From JACNKV01 sp964645915 (GTDB lineage Bacteria > Fidelibacterota > Marinisomatia > Marinisomatales > JACNKV01): a stretch of 64,000 nucleotides of DNA. Below the pieces are notes generated by a model, which worked only from the letters and a program-made list of their open reading frames with translations, was not told where the DNA came from and did not search any database. Shown here piece by piece: positions 7,929 through 17,245 of this stretch. The stretch is from contig CAZYDH010000001.1 in NCBI GenBank assembly GCA_964645915.1, positions 130,854 through 194,853 of the forward strand. The letters are read 5' to 3'. Position numbers and translations under genes: made by a program. Every line of letters starts with the position of its first letter. Positions within the stretch are counted from its first letter, which is position 1.

Positions 7929-9755
7929 TTACCAGAGAATTTGTGCTCCGATCTTTAAAGAACGTGGTTCAACAATTGACTCTGTTATCACTGCAGTTAG
8001 TTTAAAACGATCTTTATGTTTGATTGAAATACCGGCATTGAAGTTAAACTTGTTTGAAAAATGGTGGTCTCCGGGGAATTCGTGTCCTTCAACATAGGCA
8101 GAATCTTCCTCAGTAATTGTGATGCCATCCACAATAGTGGTTGATGATTCGTGATTTACAATTAGATCGTATCCTTCCTCAACATCGATCTGTTTCATTA
8201 ATTTTGTAAACCCGACCTGAATTTCAATATTATTACCAACATCAACAAAGACACCTATTGGGACAGCAAGAATTGTTTGAGTTCTTTCATACCACCATGC
8301 AAATTGTTTGTCGTCTAGTTGTGTAGTTGTTTTATCGTAAAAGCTTGTCCAGCTATAACCATTATAGAGTCGTTGAGAAAATTTTTCTCCTTCAAAAGGT
8401 TCGGTAGCTTCTTGTTTCTGATTCAAATAATCGAAACTTAATCCCCCTACAAATCGCAAAGAAGGACTGATACTCCAATCAACCCCGGCAGTTATTTGTT
8501 GATGTTTCCGAAGAAAATCTCCTCGCCCAATGCGATCCATAGTTGCCCAAGAATCCGACTCAGAAATATAACGATAACTTGTGTCATTGGCTGTATACAA
8601 AAAAGTACGATGGTAATAACTATGCCCGAAAAAATCTTCAGATTCATCTAAATCAGCTTTCGAATCTTCGGTGTGAACTGAGAATCGTAGTAGAAAACCA
8701 TCACGGATGGTAATATCTGCATGAACGGATGCCCAAACCGAGTTTCCATCATAATCCCATTTTTTGATATTATCAGATCTTCTGAAACTTCTATAAATGC
8801 TTGAATCGGGTTGGTTAACATTATATAAAGAAAAATAATTTGAAGTATCGGTTACTACATAGGTCCGGGATAAAGAACCAGGAGTAAAACCCGCTGAGAC
8901 ACCAAAGCGTACGGTTTCTTTGGGTGACCAGATTAATCCCGCCCTAACTTCAGCCTGATCGAAATTTTGCTTTCGATTTTTGTAGCTATTTGAATATCTC
9001 AAATACTCATCAGCATAGTTGTTATCATCTTTACGATCCATATCGCGATATGTACCATCGCTATTTTCAAGATGTAACGTTGTTCCAACTCCAAGACTTA
9101 ACCAATTGAAAAGCGGAATTGCCAGAAAACTGTTCAAACGATATCCGGTATTAGTTTCGGTGTTTGTTCCGGTTTCTACTAAACGATAATCGGTATATGG
9201 ATCGATTAGTTCATCACTGTACTCAGCACCATCAGCCGCTTCAGTATACCATTCACTTCGATACCAGTACGGACGATAAAAATCCTCTTCATTATAGAAA
9301 TACTCTGCAGTAATTCCAAATCGAAGCGGTAGGGTCGGTATTTTTCCCAAATATACAGCTCGAAAGAGGGGTTCTTTCCCTTGAACAGTTTCTGTTGTTG
9401 TATAAGGCGACCAATAATATGGATAGGGACTGTAAATATCAATCCCATCATAACCGATCCCAGGGACATTATTAAATCTTGGTTCAAACTCTTCACTGGC
9501 CAAATCGAGATAGATATAATTATCCGGGACATAACTTAAATAGGCTGGATTTAAAAATACATTATCTAACGGGTGATTATAAATGTTGAGAAAATGATTA
9601 CCTAATCCCATTAATCCAACAGAACGAATCTTTGTAGGTGCTAAGTAATCTTGTCGGATTTGAAAATCGGTTGCAAGAATTGTATAATCCGGATACCAGC
9701 CATAAAGCAAAGAACAAGAAACAGTGAACATGATAGCGAAGGTGAATTTTTTCAT
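7929..9755 (-). CDS. Large outer-membrane beta-barrel protein of unknown function
   Basis: This 608-residue protein has a signal peptide (MKKFTFAIMFTVSCSLLYG), then a region with MGLGNHFLNIYNHPLDNVFLNP, like the 'NPA' turn near the start of FadL/PorV-type barrels. The rest alternates polar and aromatic residues in many short strands and ends in a hydrophobic strand (LKIGAQILW) with a terminal aromatic residue, as expected for an outer-membrane barrel. An upstream ATG at 9767 exists, but the ribosome site GGAGGG at 9760-9765 serves the ATG at 9755. It lies 40 bases after the YqgE/AlgH gene on the same strand. Transport or structural roles are both possible. Confidence 0.6.
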   Translation of the reverse strand: MKKFTFAIMFTVSCSLLYGWYPDYTILATDFQIRQDYLAPTKIRSVGLMGLGNHFLNIYNHPLDNVFLNPAYLSYVPDNYIYLDLASEEFEPRFNNVPGIGYDGIDIYSPYPYYWSPYTTTETVQGKEPLFRAVYLGKIPTLPLRFGITAEYFYNEEDFYRPYWYRSEWYTEAADGAEYSDELIDPYTDYRLVETGTNTETNTGYRLNSFLAIPLFNWLSLGVGTTLHLENSDGTYRDMDRKDDNNYADEYLRYSNSYKNRKQNFDQAEVRAGLIWSPKETVRFGVSAGFTPGSLSRTYVVTDTSNYFSLYNVNQPDSSIYRSFRRSDNIKKWDYDGNSVWASVHADITIRDGFLLRFSVHTEDSKADLDESEDFFGHSYYHRTFLYTANDTSYRYISESDSWATMDRIGRGDFLRKHQQITAGVDWSISPSLRFVGGLSFDYLNQKQEATEPFEGEKFSQRLYNGYSWTSFYDKTTTQLDDKQFAWWYERTQTILAVPIGVFVDVGNNIEIQVGFTKLMKQIDVEEGYDLIVNHESSTTIVDGITITEEDSAYVEGHEFPGDHHFSNKFNFNAGISIKHKDRFKLTAVITESIVEPRSLKIGAQILW

Positions 9756-9795
9756 GCTACCCTCCATTTAGTTATTAAAAAATATTGTTAAAAAA

Positions 9796-10353
9796 TTATG
9801 CTTGACCGCCGTGACCGGAAACTTGAGCTAATCCAATATTGAACTGATGAGTTGCCTGATTCCATACTTTTTGGTCGTCGGTATGAAAAATATATTCACT
9901 TTCAGCATCTAATAACAACCAATCTCCGTTTTTTATTTCTCGTTCCAGTTGACCTTTCCCCCAACCTGCATGCCCAAGCATTAATTTATAATGAGTGGGT
10001 CCATTTTTTGAATTAATTTGTTTAAGAATCTCTTTTTGACTTGTCAGTGAATAGTTGTCGGAAACACGAATGGTCTCGTTGGTCATGTATTCTGAAGAGT
10101 GCAGTACAATACCACGTTCAATCATTACCGGTCCACCAAAATAAATAGTGGGTACTGCTTTTAAGATCTTTTCGTTTTCTTCATATATTTCCGATATCAA
10201 GCCACGAAGACCCGGTTCCTCAAACGGACGATTAATGATCAAACCCATTGCTCCTTCTTCAGTGTGATCACAAATGAGAACGACTGCTTTTGTAAAATAA
10301 GGATCCAGCATATGCGGCATGGCAACGATCAATTTATTTTTTAACGAACTCAT
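9796..10353 (-). CDS. YqgE/AlgH family protein
   Basis: This 185-residue protein belongs to the UPF0301/DUF179 family. It starts SSLKNKLIVAMPHMLDPYF and has VVLICDHTEEGAMGLIINRP and LGHAGWGKGQLEREI, the three signatures of the family. The name AlgH comes from a Pseudomonas regulator of alginate, but the biochemical role is not established. Frames from an ATG at 10374 or GTG at 10377 would add seven or eight residues; the 10353 start best matches the distance to 'AMP' in relatives. It diverges from uvrA across about 165 bases. Confidence 0.85.
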   Translation of the reverse strand: MSSLKNKLIVAMPHMLDPYFTKAVVLICDHTEEGAMGLIINRPFEEPGLRGLISEIYEENEKILKAVPTIYFGGPVMIERGIVLHSSEYMTNETIRVSDNYSLTSQKEILKQINSKNGPTHYKLMLGHAGWGKGQLEREIKNGDWLLLDAESEYIFHTDDQKVWNQATHQFNIGLAQVSGHGGQA

Positions 10354-10520
10354 ACTGAAAATTAACCAATTCATCACTTATGGACAATGGATTTGAAAAA
10401 CAAATCATCAATGAAATAACAAGAAAAAACCAAGGTTAAAGTGTAAATCGTTTTTTGATTGGGTTGGGTTTTAGAGGTAAATTACCAGTTCGTGTTCAAA
10501 GGGAGTGAGAAACCGATTCT

Positions 10521-13370
10521 ATGTCCGTAAAACAAAATAAGACAAAAAGAAATCCAACAAAACATATTTGCATTCAGGGAGCAAGACAACATAACCTGAA
10601 AAATATAAACCTTGATATCCCACGTGATGAGTTGGTCGTTATTACCGGACTTTCAGGATCCGGCAAATCATCATTGGCGTTTGACACTATTTATGCTGAA
10701 GGACAAAGACGGTATGTTGAGTCGCTGTCATCTTATGCTCGACAGTTTCTTGGACTGATGGAAAAACCGGACATGGATTATATTGAAGGATTGTCTCCAG
10801 CTATCTCAATTGAACAAAAATCAACAGCACGAAATCCACGATCAACTGTTGGAACAGTCACAGAAATTCACGACTACCTTAGATTATTGTATGCACATAT
10901 CGGAAAACCTCATTGTTGGAAATGTGGTCGTCCAATTCAAAAACAAACTGTACAGCAAATTGTTGATACCGTTAAACGGTTTGGAAAAAGAGCAAGGATA
11001 TACATTTTAGCTCCGGTGGTTCGCGGAAGAAAAGGTGAACATAAAGGTGTTTTTGACGAAATTAAAAAAGAAGGATTTCTGCGAGCACGAGTTGATGGTG
11101 AAATTTATTCTATTCAAGACAAGATCAGTCTAAAAAAGAATGTAAAACACACGATTGAAGTGGTTGTAGACCGATTAGTCATGGAAGGTGATATTCAAGA
11201 AAGACTCACCGAATCAGTTGAACTAGCGCTTAAGATTGGATCCGGCTTGATTTTGATCCATGAGCTACCGAATAAAGATCATTTATTTAGTGAACATTTT
11301 GCTTGTCCGCATTGTGAAGTGTCGATGGAAGAACTGTCTCCAAGGATGTTTTCTTTTAATTCTCCGTATGGCGCTTGTAATACCTGTGATGGGTTGGGTT
11401 CTCATATGGAAGTTGACCCGGAATTAGTCGTTCCGGATAAAATGAAATCATTGGTGCAAGGCGCAATAGCTCCTTTGGGAGAACAACCTCGCGGAAACTG
11501 GTATGGAAATATTTTGAAAAGTATGGCAAGACATTATGGTTTTGCATTTTCAACTCCCTGGATAAAATTAGATCCGAAGATCAGAGAAGTGCTTCTCTTT
11601 GGAACGGGAAGAGATAAATTGACAATGTCTTATACATCAGATCGATGGTCGGGAACGTATACCGGAGGTTGGGAAGGAACAATTAACAACTTAACTCGGA
11701 GGTATAAACAGACAAAATCTTCCGGAGTCCGTGCTTGGATTGAACAATACATGAGCATGAGACCTTGTTCAGATTGTCAGGGTACACGGTTAAAGCATGA
11801 AAGCAAAGCAGTGATGATCGGAGACAAAGGTTTGGGTGATGTTTCCAAAATGTCTATAAAAGATTTGCTGAAATTTTTTACATCATTAAAATTATCCAAA
11901 ACCGAGACCACTATTGCAGAGCAGATTTTAAAAGAAGTAGTTGAAAGACTTCGATTTTTGGCAAATGTTGGTTTAGAGTATCTTACATTAGATCGTTCTG
12001 CTTCAACCTTATCGGGTGGAGAAGCTCAGCGCATCCGGCTTGCCACTCAAATAGGCTCCCAGTTGATGGGTGTCCTATATATTTTAGATGAACCATCCAT
12101 TGGACTACATCCTAGAGACAACACTCGATTATTAAATACGTTGAAACATTTACGAGATCTTGGGAATTCGATCTTAGTTGTAGAACACGATCGGGAAACA
12201 ATGGAAGAAGCTGATCATATTGTTGATTTAGGTCCGGGAGCAGGGGAACATGGCGGAAAAGTTGTTTATTCAGGCCCACCCTCAAAGATTATGGATCATC
12301 CAAAGTCAGTCACAGGTAAATATCTCTCTGGAAAAAGAAAAATAAATTATCCTGTTTCCAGAAGAAAAGGTCATAAAAAAGACCTCGTTTTAAAAGGAGC
12401 TACTGGAAATAATCTTAAAGAAGTTGATATCAAAGTTCCGTTGGGAACCTTTACATTGGTTACCGGGGTGTCGGGTAGTGGAAAAAGCACATTGATCAAT
12501 GAAACGCTTTACCCGATTTTAGCCAGAGATCTCCACAGAGCAAGAGCATATCCACTTCCGTACAAAGAGATAAAAGGAATTGAGCATTTAGATAAAGTTG
12601 TAGAAATTGATCAGAAACCTATTGGGAGAACACCCAGATCCAACCCCGCAACATATACAGGTGTTTTTACACATATTCGTGATCTGTTTTCACAATTACC
12701 GGAGTCAAAACTAAGAGGGTATAAACCCGGACGGTTTTCATTTAATGTAAAGGGAGGGCGTTGCGAAGCCTGTAGTGGTGACGGCATCATTAAAATTGAG
12801 ATGAACTTTCTCCCCGATGTTTATGTGACCTGTGAGGTTTGTAAAGGTGGTAGATATAATCGAGAAACTCTGGAAGTAAAATACAAAGACAAGACGATTA
12901 CGGATGTACTGAATATGTCTGTTGAAGATGCACTTGAGTTTTTCAGAAACATTCCCTCCATTTGGAAAAAATTAAGCACATTGAACGAAGTAGGGTTGGG
13001 ATATATTCGATTAGGGCAGCAAGCCACAACATTATCAGGAGGAGAGGCTCAACGAGTTAAATTGGCTTCTGAGCTCTCAAGGCAAAGCAATGATAGAACG
13101 CTATACATTTTAGACGAACCCACAACCGGGTTGCATTTTGAAGATGTTAGAATGTTGTTAAGTGTATTACAACGACTGGTCGAAAAGGGAAATACAATTA
13201 TTGTGATCGAACACAATTTAGATGTTATCAAAACTGCAGATTGGATCATTGATTTAGGTCCTGAAGGAGGAGATGATGGAGGAACAGTCTTGTTTGAAGG
13301 AGCCCCGGAAGATTTAATCGAACACCCAACATCCTACACGGGTCAGTTTTTACGTCCGTTATTAGAATAA
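10521..13370 (+). CDS. uvrA: UvrA, excinuclease ABC subunit A
   Basis: This is a full-length 949-residue DNA damage sensor of nucleotide excision repair. It carries two ABC ATPase units. Walker A boxes are GLSGSGKSSLAFDT near the N-terminus and GVSGSGKSTLINETLYP in the second half; the ABC signatures are STLSGGEAQRIRLATQIGSQ and TTLSGGEAQRVKLASELSRQ. Zinc-binding cysteine pairs (CPHC ... CNTC, and CEAC ... CEVC) and the insertion domain are present. UvrA dimers load UvrB at distorted DNA. No uvrB is in the window, and the gene appears to be transcribed alone. Confidence 0.97.
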   Translation: MSVKQNKTKRNPTKHICIQGARQHNLKNINLDIPRDELVVITGLSGSGKSSLAFDTIYAEGQRRYVESLSSYARQFLGLMEKPDMDYIEGLSPAISIEQKSTARNPRSTVGTVTEIHDYLRLLYAHIGKPHCWKCGRPIQKQTVQQIVDTVKRFGKRARIYILAPVVRGRKGEHKGVFDEIKKEGFLRARVDGEIYSIQDKISLKKNVKHTIEVVVDRLVMEGDIQERLTESVELALKIGSGLILIHELPNKDHLFSEHFACPHCEVSMEELSPRMFSFNSPYGACNTCDGLGSHMEVDPELVVPDKMKSLVQGAIAPLGEQPRGNWYGNILKSMARHYGFAFSTPWIKLDPKIREVLLFGTGRDKLTMSYTSDRWSGTYTGGWEGTINNLTRRYKQTKSSGVRAWIEQYMSMRPCSDCQGTRLKHESKAVMIGDKGLGDVSKMSIKDLLKFFTSLKLSKTETTIAEQILKEVVERLRFLANVGLEYLTLDRSASTLSGGEAQRIRLATQIGSQLMGVLYILDEPSIGLHPRDNTRLLNTLKHLRDLGNSILVVEHDRETMEEADHIVDLGPGAGEHGGKVVYSGPPSKIMDHPKSVTGKYLSGKRKINYPVSRRKGHKKDLVLKGATGNNLKEVDIKVPLGTFTLVTGVSGSGKSTLINETLYPILARDLHRARAYPLPYKEIKGIEHLDKVVEIDQKPIGRTPRSNPATYTGVFTHIRDLFSQLPESKLRGYKPGRFSFNVKGGRCEACSGDGIIKIEMNFLPDVYVTCEVCKGGRYNRETLEVKYKDKTITDVLNMSVEDALEFFRNIPSIWKKLSTLNEVGLGYIRLGQQATTLSGGEAQRVKLASELSRQSNDRTLYILDEPTTGLHFEDVRMLLSVLQRLVEKGNTIIVIEHNLDVIKTADWIIDLGPEGGDDGGTVLFEGAPEDLIEHPTSYTGQFLRPLLE

Positions 13371-13487
13371 ACTATAAATGTTTTGGATTAAAACACTAAA
13401 AATTTAATTATCGAAGAGTAATATTTAATAACACCTCATACTCTGAATTCACTTTGGTTTGTTAGAGAATTGGGATAATTTTATATA

Positions 13488-15221
13488 ATGAACTCTGAAA
13501 ACTCACGATCAATTTCGACAAAATGGTACAAAAAAATTAATGTTTTGTACTATGTCTTGTATTTGTTATTAGGCGTCATATTAGTCATCCCTAGTATTTT
13601 TGAATATAAATCAGCAGAAACAGAACTCAAAAAAGTATTACATAATCAAGCTTCGCTAATCAGTCGCGTAGTTTCGAATGCCGGTGAAGGACAAATGCGA
13701 CTTGGGCAAGAGCTTTTGAAATCGTATATTGACCGTGCCGTTGAATTATTAGCCTCTATTGATCGTCTTGAACAAATCAATGATTCAGAAACTCTTAATA
13801 TTGATGAAATATATCCCGGTGGCGAAGTTTTTAGAATAATGGCCTTAACTCCAAATCTTGATGTAGAATGGTCTGTGTCGCACGGAGGGCAATCATTTAA
13901 TCGTGGATATGGTCCCGGATTAGTTAAACGAATTGAACCAATAGTTTCCGGTGAGGTTGATACGCTTATTGTTAAACTCGGTGGAGGGCGTGGTTCTGGT
14001 GGTCGGCGCTCATTTGCTCATGACGACTCAAGATTTATGATCGCCTTAAAGCGAAGCGTGGGAGGGGTGCTGATCGCAACGTTATCTATTGAGTCCGAAC
14101 AAAACTTAAGTAAGAATACAAATATATCCACAGTGTTTGAGGAAATTATTACCGAAATAGATTTGGCTTATGCATGTTTGACCCTGAAAGGACAACCCGC
14201 TCTTGCTGTTTCATCAAACAATGATATTAATGAATTTCTTGAAACCCGTAAATACGGTATTCTTGATAGTAACTTGGTAAAAGTGGACATTGGGGATAAA
14301 ACATTTCTTGAAGTACAACATCCAATTTCAATTAACAGTATATCGGGTACGCTTGCGCTTGGTTTTGATTATCAATTACTCTATGATATGCAAAATCAAC
14401 TTTTTAGAAAAATTGTAATTAGAACCACATTGCTTATATTGTTAGCTATTTTCACATTTGTTTTTATCATGTCAAAACAGAGAGAACGATTGCTTGCAAA
14501 AGAAAAACGAAGGATACAGCATGAGGTGGAAATCTTAGAGAGAAACAACAGGATACAAGAGAGGCAAGCAGCACTCGGTGAGTTAGCCGCAGGAGTTGCC
14601 CATGAGATTCGAAATCCTCTCAACGCCATCGGAATTGCAACACAAAGAATTCAAAAAGAATTTATTCCCACAGAGGACAATACTAACGAGTATACAGAAT
14701 TAACGTCTATGATGTCTGGCGAAATAAATCGAATCAATCAAACATTAAAGGAATTTCTAGATTACGCTAGACCAACAAAAATGAACAAGGTAGATGTAAA
14801 AATTGAGTCTTTGGTTCAGGAGCTTTTTATGCTTTATAAGCATGAAGTTAATCCTGATGTGATTAATGTACAGATCGAAATAGAACCAAGTTTAATCGTA
14901 AAAGCAGATCAAGATGTATTAAAGCAAGTTTTAGGAAATTTATTAAAGAATGCCATTGAGGCGATTCACAAAGAAGGTTCAATAAATATCAAGAGTTGGA
15001 AACAAAAAAATGAAATATTGATACAAGTTTCTGACGATGGCATAGGAATCAATAAAAAAGATATTAATCATATCTTTGACCTTTATTTTAGCACAAAAGA
15101 ACAGGGAACGGGTATAGGTTTGGCTATAAGTCATAAACTTATCCAAGATTCGGGAGGAACCATAGAAGCTTGGTCCGAAGAAGGAGAAGGAACGACTATG
15201 ACAATTCATTTACCGGTATAA
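13488..15221 (+). CDS. Membrane sensor histidine kinase (NtrB/ZraS-type)
   Basis: This 577-residue kinase has a transmembrane helix near residues 17-40, a periplasmic sensor domain to about 305, and a second helix (VIRTTLLILLAIFTFVFIM). A short coiled linker leads to the H box ELAAGVAHEIRNPLN, with phospho-accepting His372, then N box (LGNLLKNAIEAIH), G1 (VSDDGIGI) and G2 (STKEQGTGIGLAIS). The sensor domain contains an unusual Gly/Arg-rich stretch (LGGGRGSGGRRSF). The regulator gene starts three bases after its stop, so they form a two-component pair. With a Spy/ZraP-like gene downstream, envelope or metal stress is the best guess for the signal. Confidence 0.9.
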   Translation: MNSENSRSISTKWYKKINVLYYVLYLLLGVILVIPSIFEYKSAETELKKVLHNQASLISRVVSNAGEGQMRLGQELLKSYIDRAVELLASIDRLEQINDSETLNIDEIYPGGEVFRIMALTPNLDVEWSVSHGGQSFNRGYGPGLVKRIEPIVSGEVDTLIVKLGGGRGSGGRRSFAHDDSRFMIALKRSVGGVLIATLSIESEQNLSKNTNISTVFEEIITEIDLAYACLTLKGQPALAVSSNNDINEFLETRKYGILDSNLVKVDIGDKTFLEVQHPISINSISGTLALGFDYQLLYDMQNQLFRKIVIRTTLLILLAIFTFVFIMSKQRERLLAKEKRRIQHEVEILERNNRIQERQAALGELAAGVAHEIRNPLNAIGIATQRIQKEFIPTEDNTNEYTELTSMMSGEINRINQTLKEFLDYARPTKMNKVDVKIESLVQELFMLYKHEVNPDVINVQIEIEPSLIVKADQDVLKQVLGNLLKNAIEAIHKEGSINIKSWKQKNEILIQVSDDGIGINKKDINHIFDLYFSTKEQGTGIGLAISHKLIQDSGGTIEAWSEEGEGTTMTIHLPV

Positions 15222-15224
15222 AAA

Positions 15225-16562
15225 ATGAGAATATTAGTTGTAGATGATGAAAGAGTACAGCGAGAATCGTTAGCTGGTTTTCTGAGAAAATGTGATCATG
15301 AAGTCACTACAGCAGAATCTGCTCAAATTGCTTTAGCTAATCTATTTCACCATGAAATGGATGCAGTTATTACGGATTATAAAATGCCGTACATGACAGG
15401 CAGCGACTTACTTGAGGAAATTAAATCTCGGCATCCAAATACTGCAGTGATTTTGATCACTGCTTATGGAACAATTGAAATCGCAGTGAAAGCGATGAAA
15501 TCAGGAGCTTGGGATTTCTTAAACAAGCCAGTTGATCTTGATATTTTAGTGGAACAACTTGATGCAATCGATAATTATCAAAAATCACGGAAGCCAGTAG
15601 AAGACGCACAACAACCAAAGCAAAGTATTGATAATACTGAAATATTTATAACTCAAGATTCCAATACTCAACAAATGTTGAAACGAGCGAAGAAAGCGGC
15701 TAAAAGCAATGCTTCAATTTTGATTACCGGTGAAACAGGTGTAGGCAAAGAGGTTTTGGCAAATTACATCCACCATCATTCAAGTCGTTCGAGTAAAATA
15801 TTCTTGCCAATAAATTGCGCTTCATTACCGACCCACTTAATCGAGAGTGAGTTGTTCGGACATGAAAAAGGTAGTTTTACGGGAGCTATTAAACAGCGAA
15901 TTGGGCATTTTGAAGAAGCCGATGGCGGTACGTTATTCCTTGATGAAATAGGTGATCTCGCTTTGGAACTACAAGTGAAATTACTTCGCCTCTTACAAAG
16001 TGGAGAATTTTTACGGATTGGTAGTAATAAAGTCAAAAAATCAAATGTTAGAATTCTTGCAGCTACAAATATTGATTTGAAACATGCTATGGAAGTAGGA
16101 GAGTTTAGAGAGGATTTATATTTCAGATTGAGTGTTGTACAATTTAATATCCCCCCATTGCGTGAACGACCGAAGGACATCAAATATTTAGCAGATATTT
16201 TCTTGAAAGAATTTAGCGCTCAGCATTCAACGATCCCTCATAAAATGTCAAATGAAGCTCTCAATGCGTTGATAGCACACCCATTTGCTGGAAATGTAAG
16301 AGAGATTAGAAACATACTTGAAAGAGCTGTTCTGTTTGCAGAGCATCAACTCATTTCAGTAGATGACTTAAATATACAATCTTCTTCTGAATCGGAAACA
16401 CACACAACGAGCTCTTTACCTGATTCCGTTTCACAAATGGAAAGAAAATTGATATCAACCGCTTTATCAGAATCTATGGGTAATCAAAGTGCTTGTGCCA
16501 GAAAATTAGGCATCAGTGAACGAGTTTTACGTTATAAAATTCAAAAGTATAACCTAAAGTAA
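15225..16562 (+). CDS. Sigma-54-dependent response regulator (NtrC/ZraR-type)
   Basis: This 445-residue protein has three domains. The receiver has acidic pocket VVDDE, phospho-acceptor D51 (ITDYKMP) and switch Lys (NKP). The AAA+ domain has Walker A GETGVGKE, the sigma-54-contacting loop as GSFTGA (GAFTGA in most relatives), and Walker B GGTLFLDEIGDL. The C-terminal Fis-type helix-turn-helix is NQSACARKLGISERVLRYKI. When phosphorylated by the upstream kinase it should activate a sigma-54 promoter. A hairpin with a T-rich tail follows its stop, and a possible -24/-12 element lies before the next gene, pointing to the downstream envelope genes as a target. Confidence 0.93.
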   Translation: MRILVVDDERVQRESLAGFLRKCDHEVTTAESAQIALANLFHHEMDAVITDYKMPYMTGSDLLEEIKSRHPNTAVILITAYGTIEIAVKAMKSGAWDFLNKPVDLDILVEQLDAIDNYQKSRKPVEDAQQPKQSIDNTEIFITQDSNTQQMLKRAKKAAKSNASILITGETGVGKEVLANYIHHHSSRSSKIFLPINCASLPTHLIESELFGHEKGSFTGAIKQRIGHFEEADGGTLFLDEIGDLALELQVKLLRLLQSGEFLRIGSNKVKKSNVRILAATNIDLKHAMEVGEFREDLYFRLSVVQFNIPPLRERPKDIKYLADIFLKEFSAQHSTIPHKMSNEALNALIAHPFAGNVREIRNILERAVLFAEHQLISVDDLNIQSSSESETHTTSSLPDSVSQMERKLISTALSESMGNQSACARKLGISERVLRYKIQKYNLK

Positions 16563-16582
16563 TTTCCGACATATTTGTTAAT

Positions 16583-16615
16583 ATTCGACAGAATTGTCGA
16601 ATGTTTTTGCTTTTT
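16583..16615 (+). terminator. Hairpin terminator after the response regulator gene
   Basis: ATTCGACA and TGTCGAAT form a perfect 8-bp stem with loop GAAT (16583-16602), followed by GTTTTTGCTTTTT. This has the shape of an intrinsic terminator and separates the kinase/regulator pair from the next three genes. Confidence 0.7.
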
Positions 16616-16689
16616 CCTATAAATAAGAATATCCTACAAGTATCTTATATATAGCGCGTTAGAGATATATTTTTTTAGCGCTCATCCGT

Positions 16690-16706
16690 TTGGTATAGAA
16701 TTTGAT
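16690..16706 (+). promoter_or_regulatory. Possible sigma-54 (-24/-12) promoter
   Basis: TTGGTATAGAATTTGAT keeps GG in the -24 box and TTG ten bases on in the -12 box, but has GA instead of the near-invariant GC, so the match is imperfect. Its position fits: it follows the sigma-54 activator gene and precedes a three-gene envelope string, with a start site expected near 16717. A short inverted repeat GTAAAC/GTTTAC (16723-16740) lies just downstream, before the ribosome site. Confidence 0.3.
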
Positions 16707-16753
16707 TTATATAGAGCAGAATGTAAACAATGAAGTTTACGAAAGGAGATAAA

Positions 16754-17170
16754 ATGAAAACAACAAAACTAAGCAATTTACTATTTGGATTTATTGCGAT
16801 TGCGATTTTTGCTGTAAATCCGATGTCTGCTCAACCTGATTGGGGATTTGGACCGGGAACATTTATTGATGAAAACGGTGATGGATTCAACGATTTAGCA
16901 CCTGATCACGATGGAGACGGGATTCCTAACTCTTTAGATGAAGATTGGGTTCGTCCTCTTGATGGTACTGGGGCAGGTAATGGAGCAGGATCCGGCACGG
17001 GAGAATGTGATGAAACCGGCAACGAAAATCCAGGTCCTCATGGTCCGGGTAATGGCGGTGGAAACAATGGTGGTGGATCTGGTGATTGCACAGGTGATGG
17101 TTCTGGTGAATGTGAATTACCATCCCAAACAACAATCCGATCATTTGGCAAGTTCAGGTTTGCTCGGTAA
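16754..17170 (+). CDS. Small secreted Gly-rich protein with calcium-binding-type Asp repeats
   Basis: This 139-residue protein starts MKTTKLSNLLFGFIAIAIFA, a clear signal peptide, probably cleaved after SAQ. The mature part opens with two Asp-rich loops (DENGDGFNDL and DHDGDGIPNSLDED) of the DxDxDG type seen in EF-hand-like and thrombospondin type 3 calcium-binding repeats. A Gly/Asn-rich segment with three cysteines follows (GEC, GDC, GEC). An ATG at 16730 is in frame, but AAAGGAG at 16742-16748 sets the start at 16754. It is the first gene after the sigma-54 two-component pair. No family name is recognised; a secreted metal-binding or structural role is plausible. Confidence 0.65.
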   Translation: MKTTKLSNLLFGFIAIAIFAVNPMSAQPDWGFGPGTFIDENGDGFNDLAPDHDGDGIPNSLDEDWVRPLDGTGAGNGAGSGTGECDETGNENPGPHGPGNGGGNNGGGSGDCTGDGSGECELPSQTTIRSFGKFRFAR

Positions 17171-17186
17171 TTAAATAGGTGGACAA

Positions 17187-17220
17187 TTGCGGGGAGATAG
17201 AATATTCTAATTCCCCGCAA
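17187..17220 (+). repeat. Long imperfect hairpin between two co-directed genes
   Basis: TTGCGGGGA (17187-17195) and TCCCCGCAA (17212-17220) are exact reverse complements. The inner TAGAAT/ATTCTA extends the stem to about 17 pairs with one mismatch and one G-T pair. No T-run follows, so it is less like a full terminator than an mRNA-stabilising or partial attenuating hairpin between the small secreted protein and the barrel gene. Confidence 0.6.
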
Positions 17221-17245
17221 GGTCTGAAATTTATCGAGATATTTT

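Noticed and set aside
17187..17220. Intrinsic terminator between the small secreted protein and the barrel gene
   Set aside because: The stem is strong but there is no T-run, so full termination is not supported; kept only as a hairpin.
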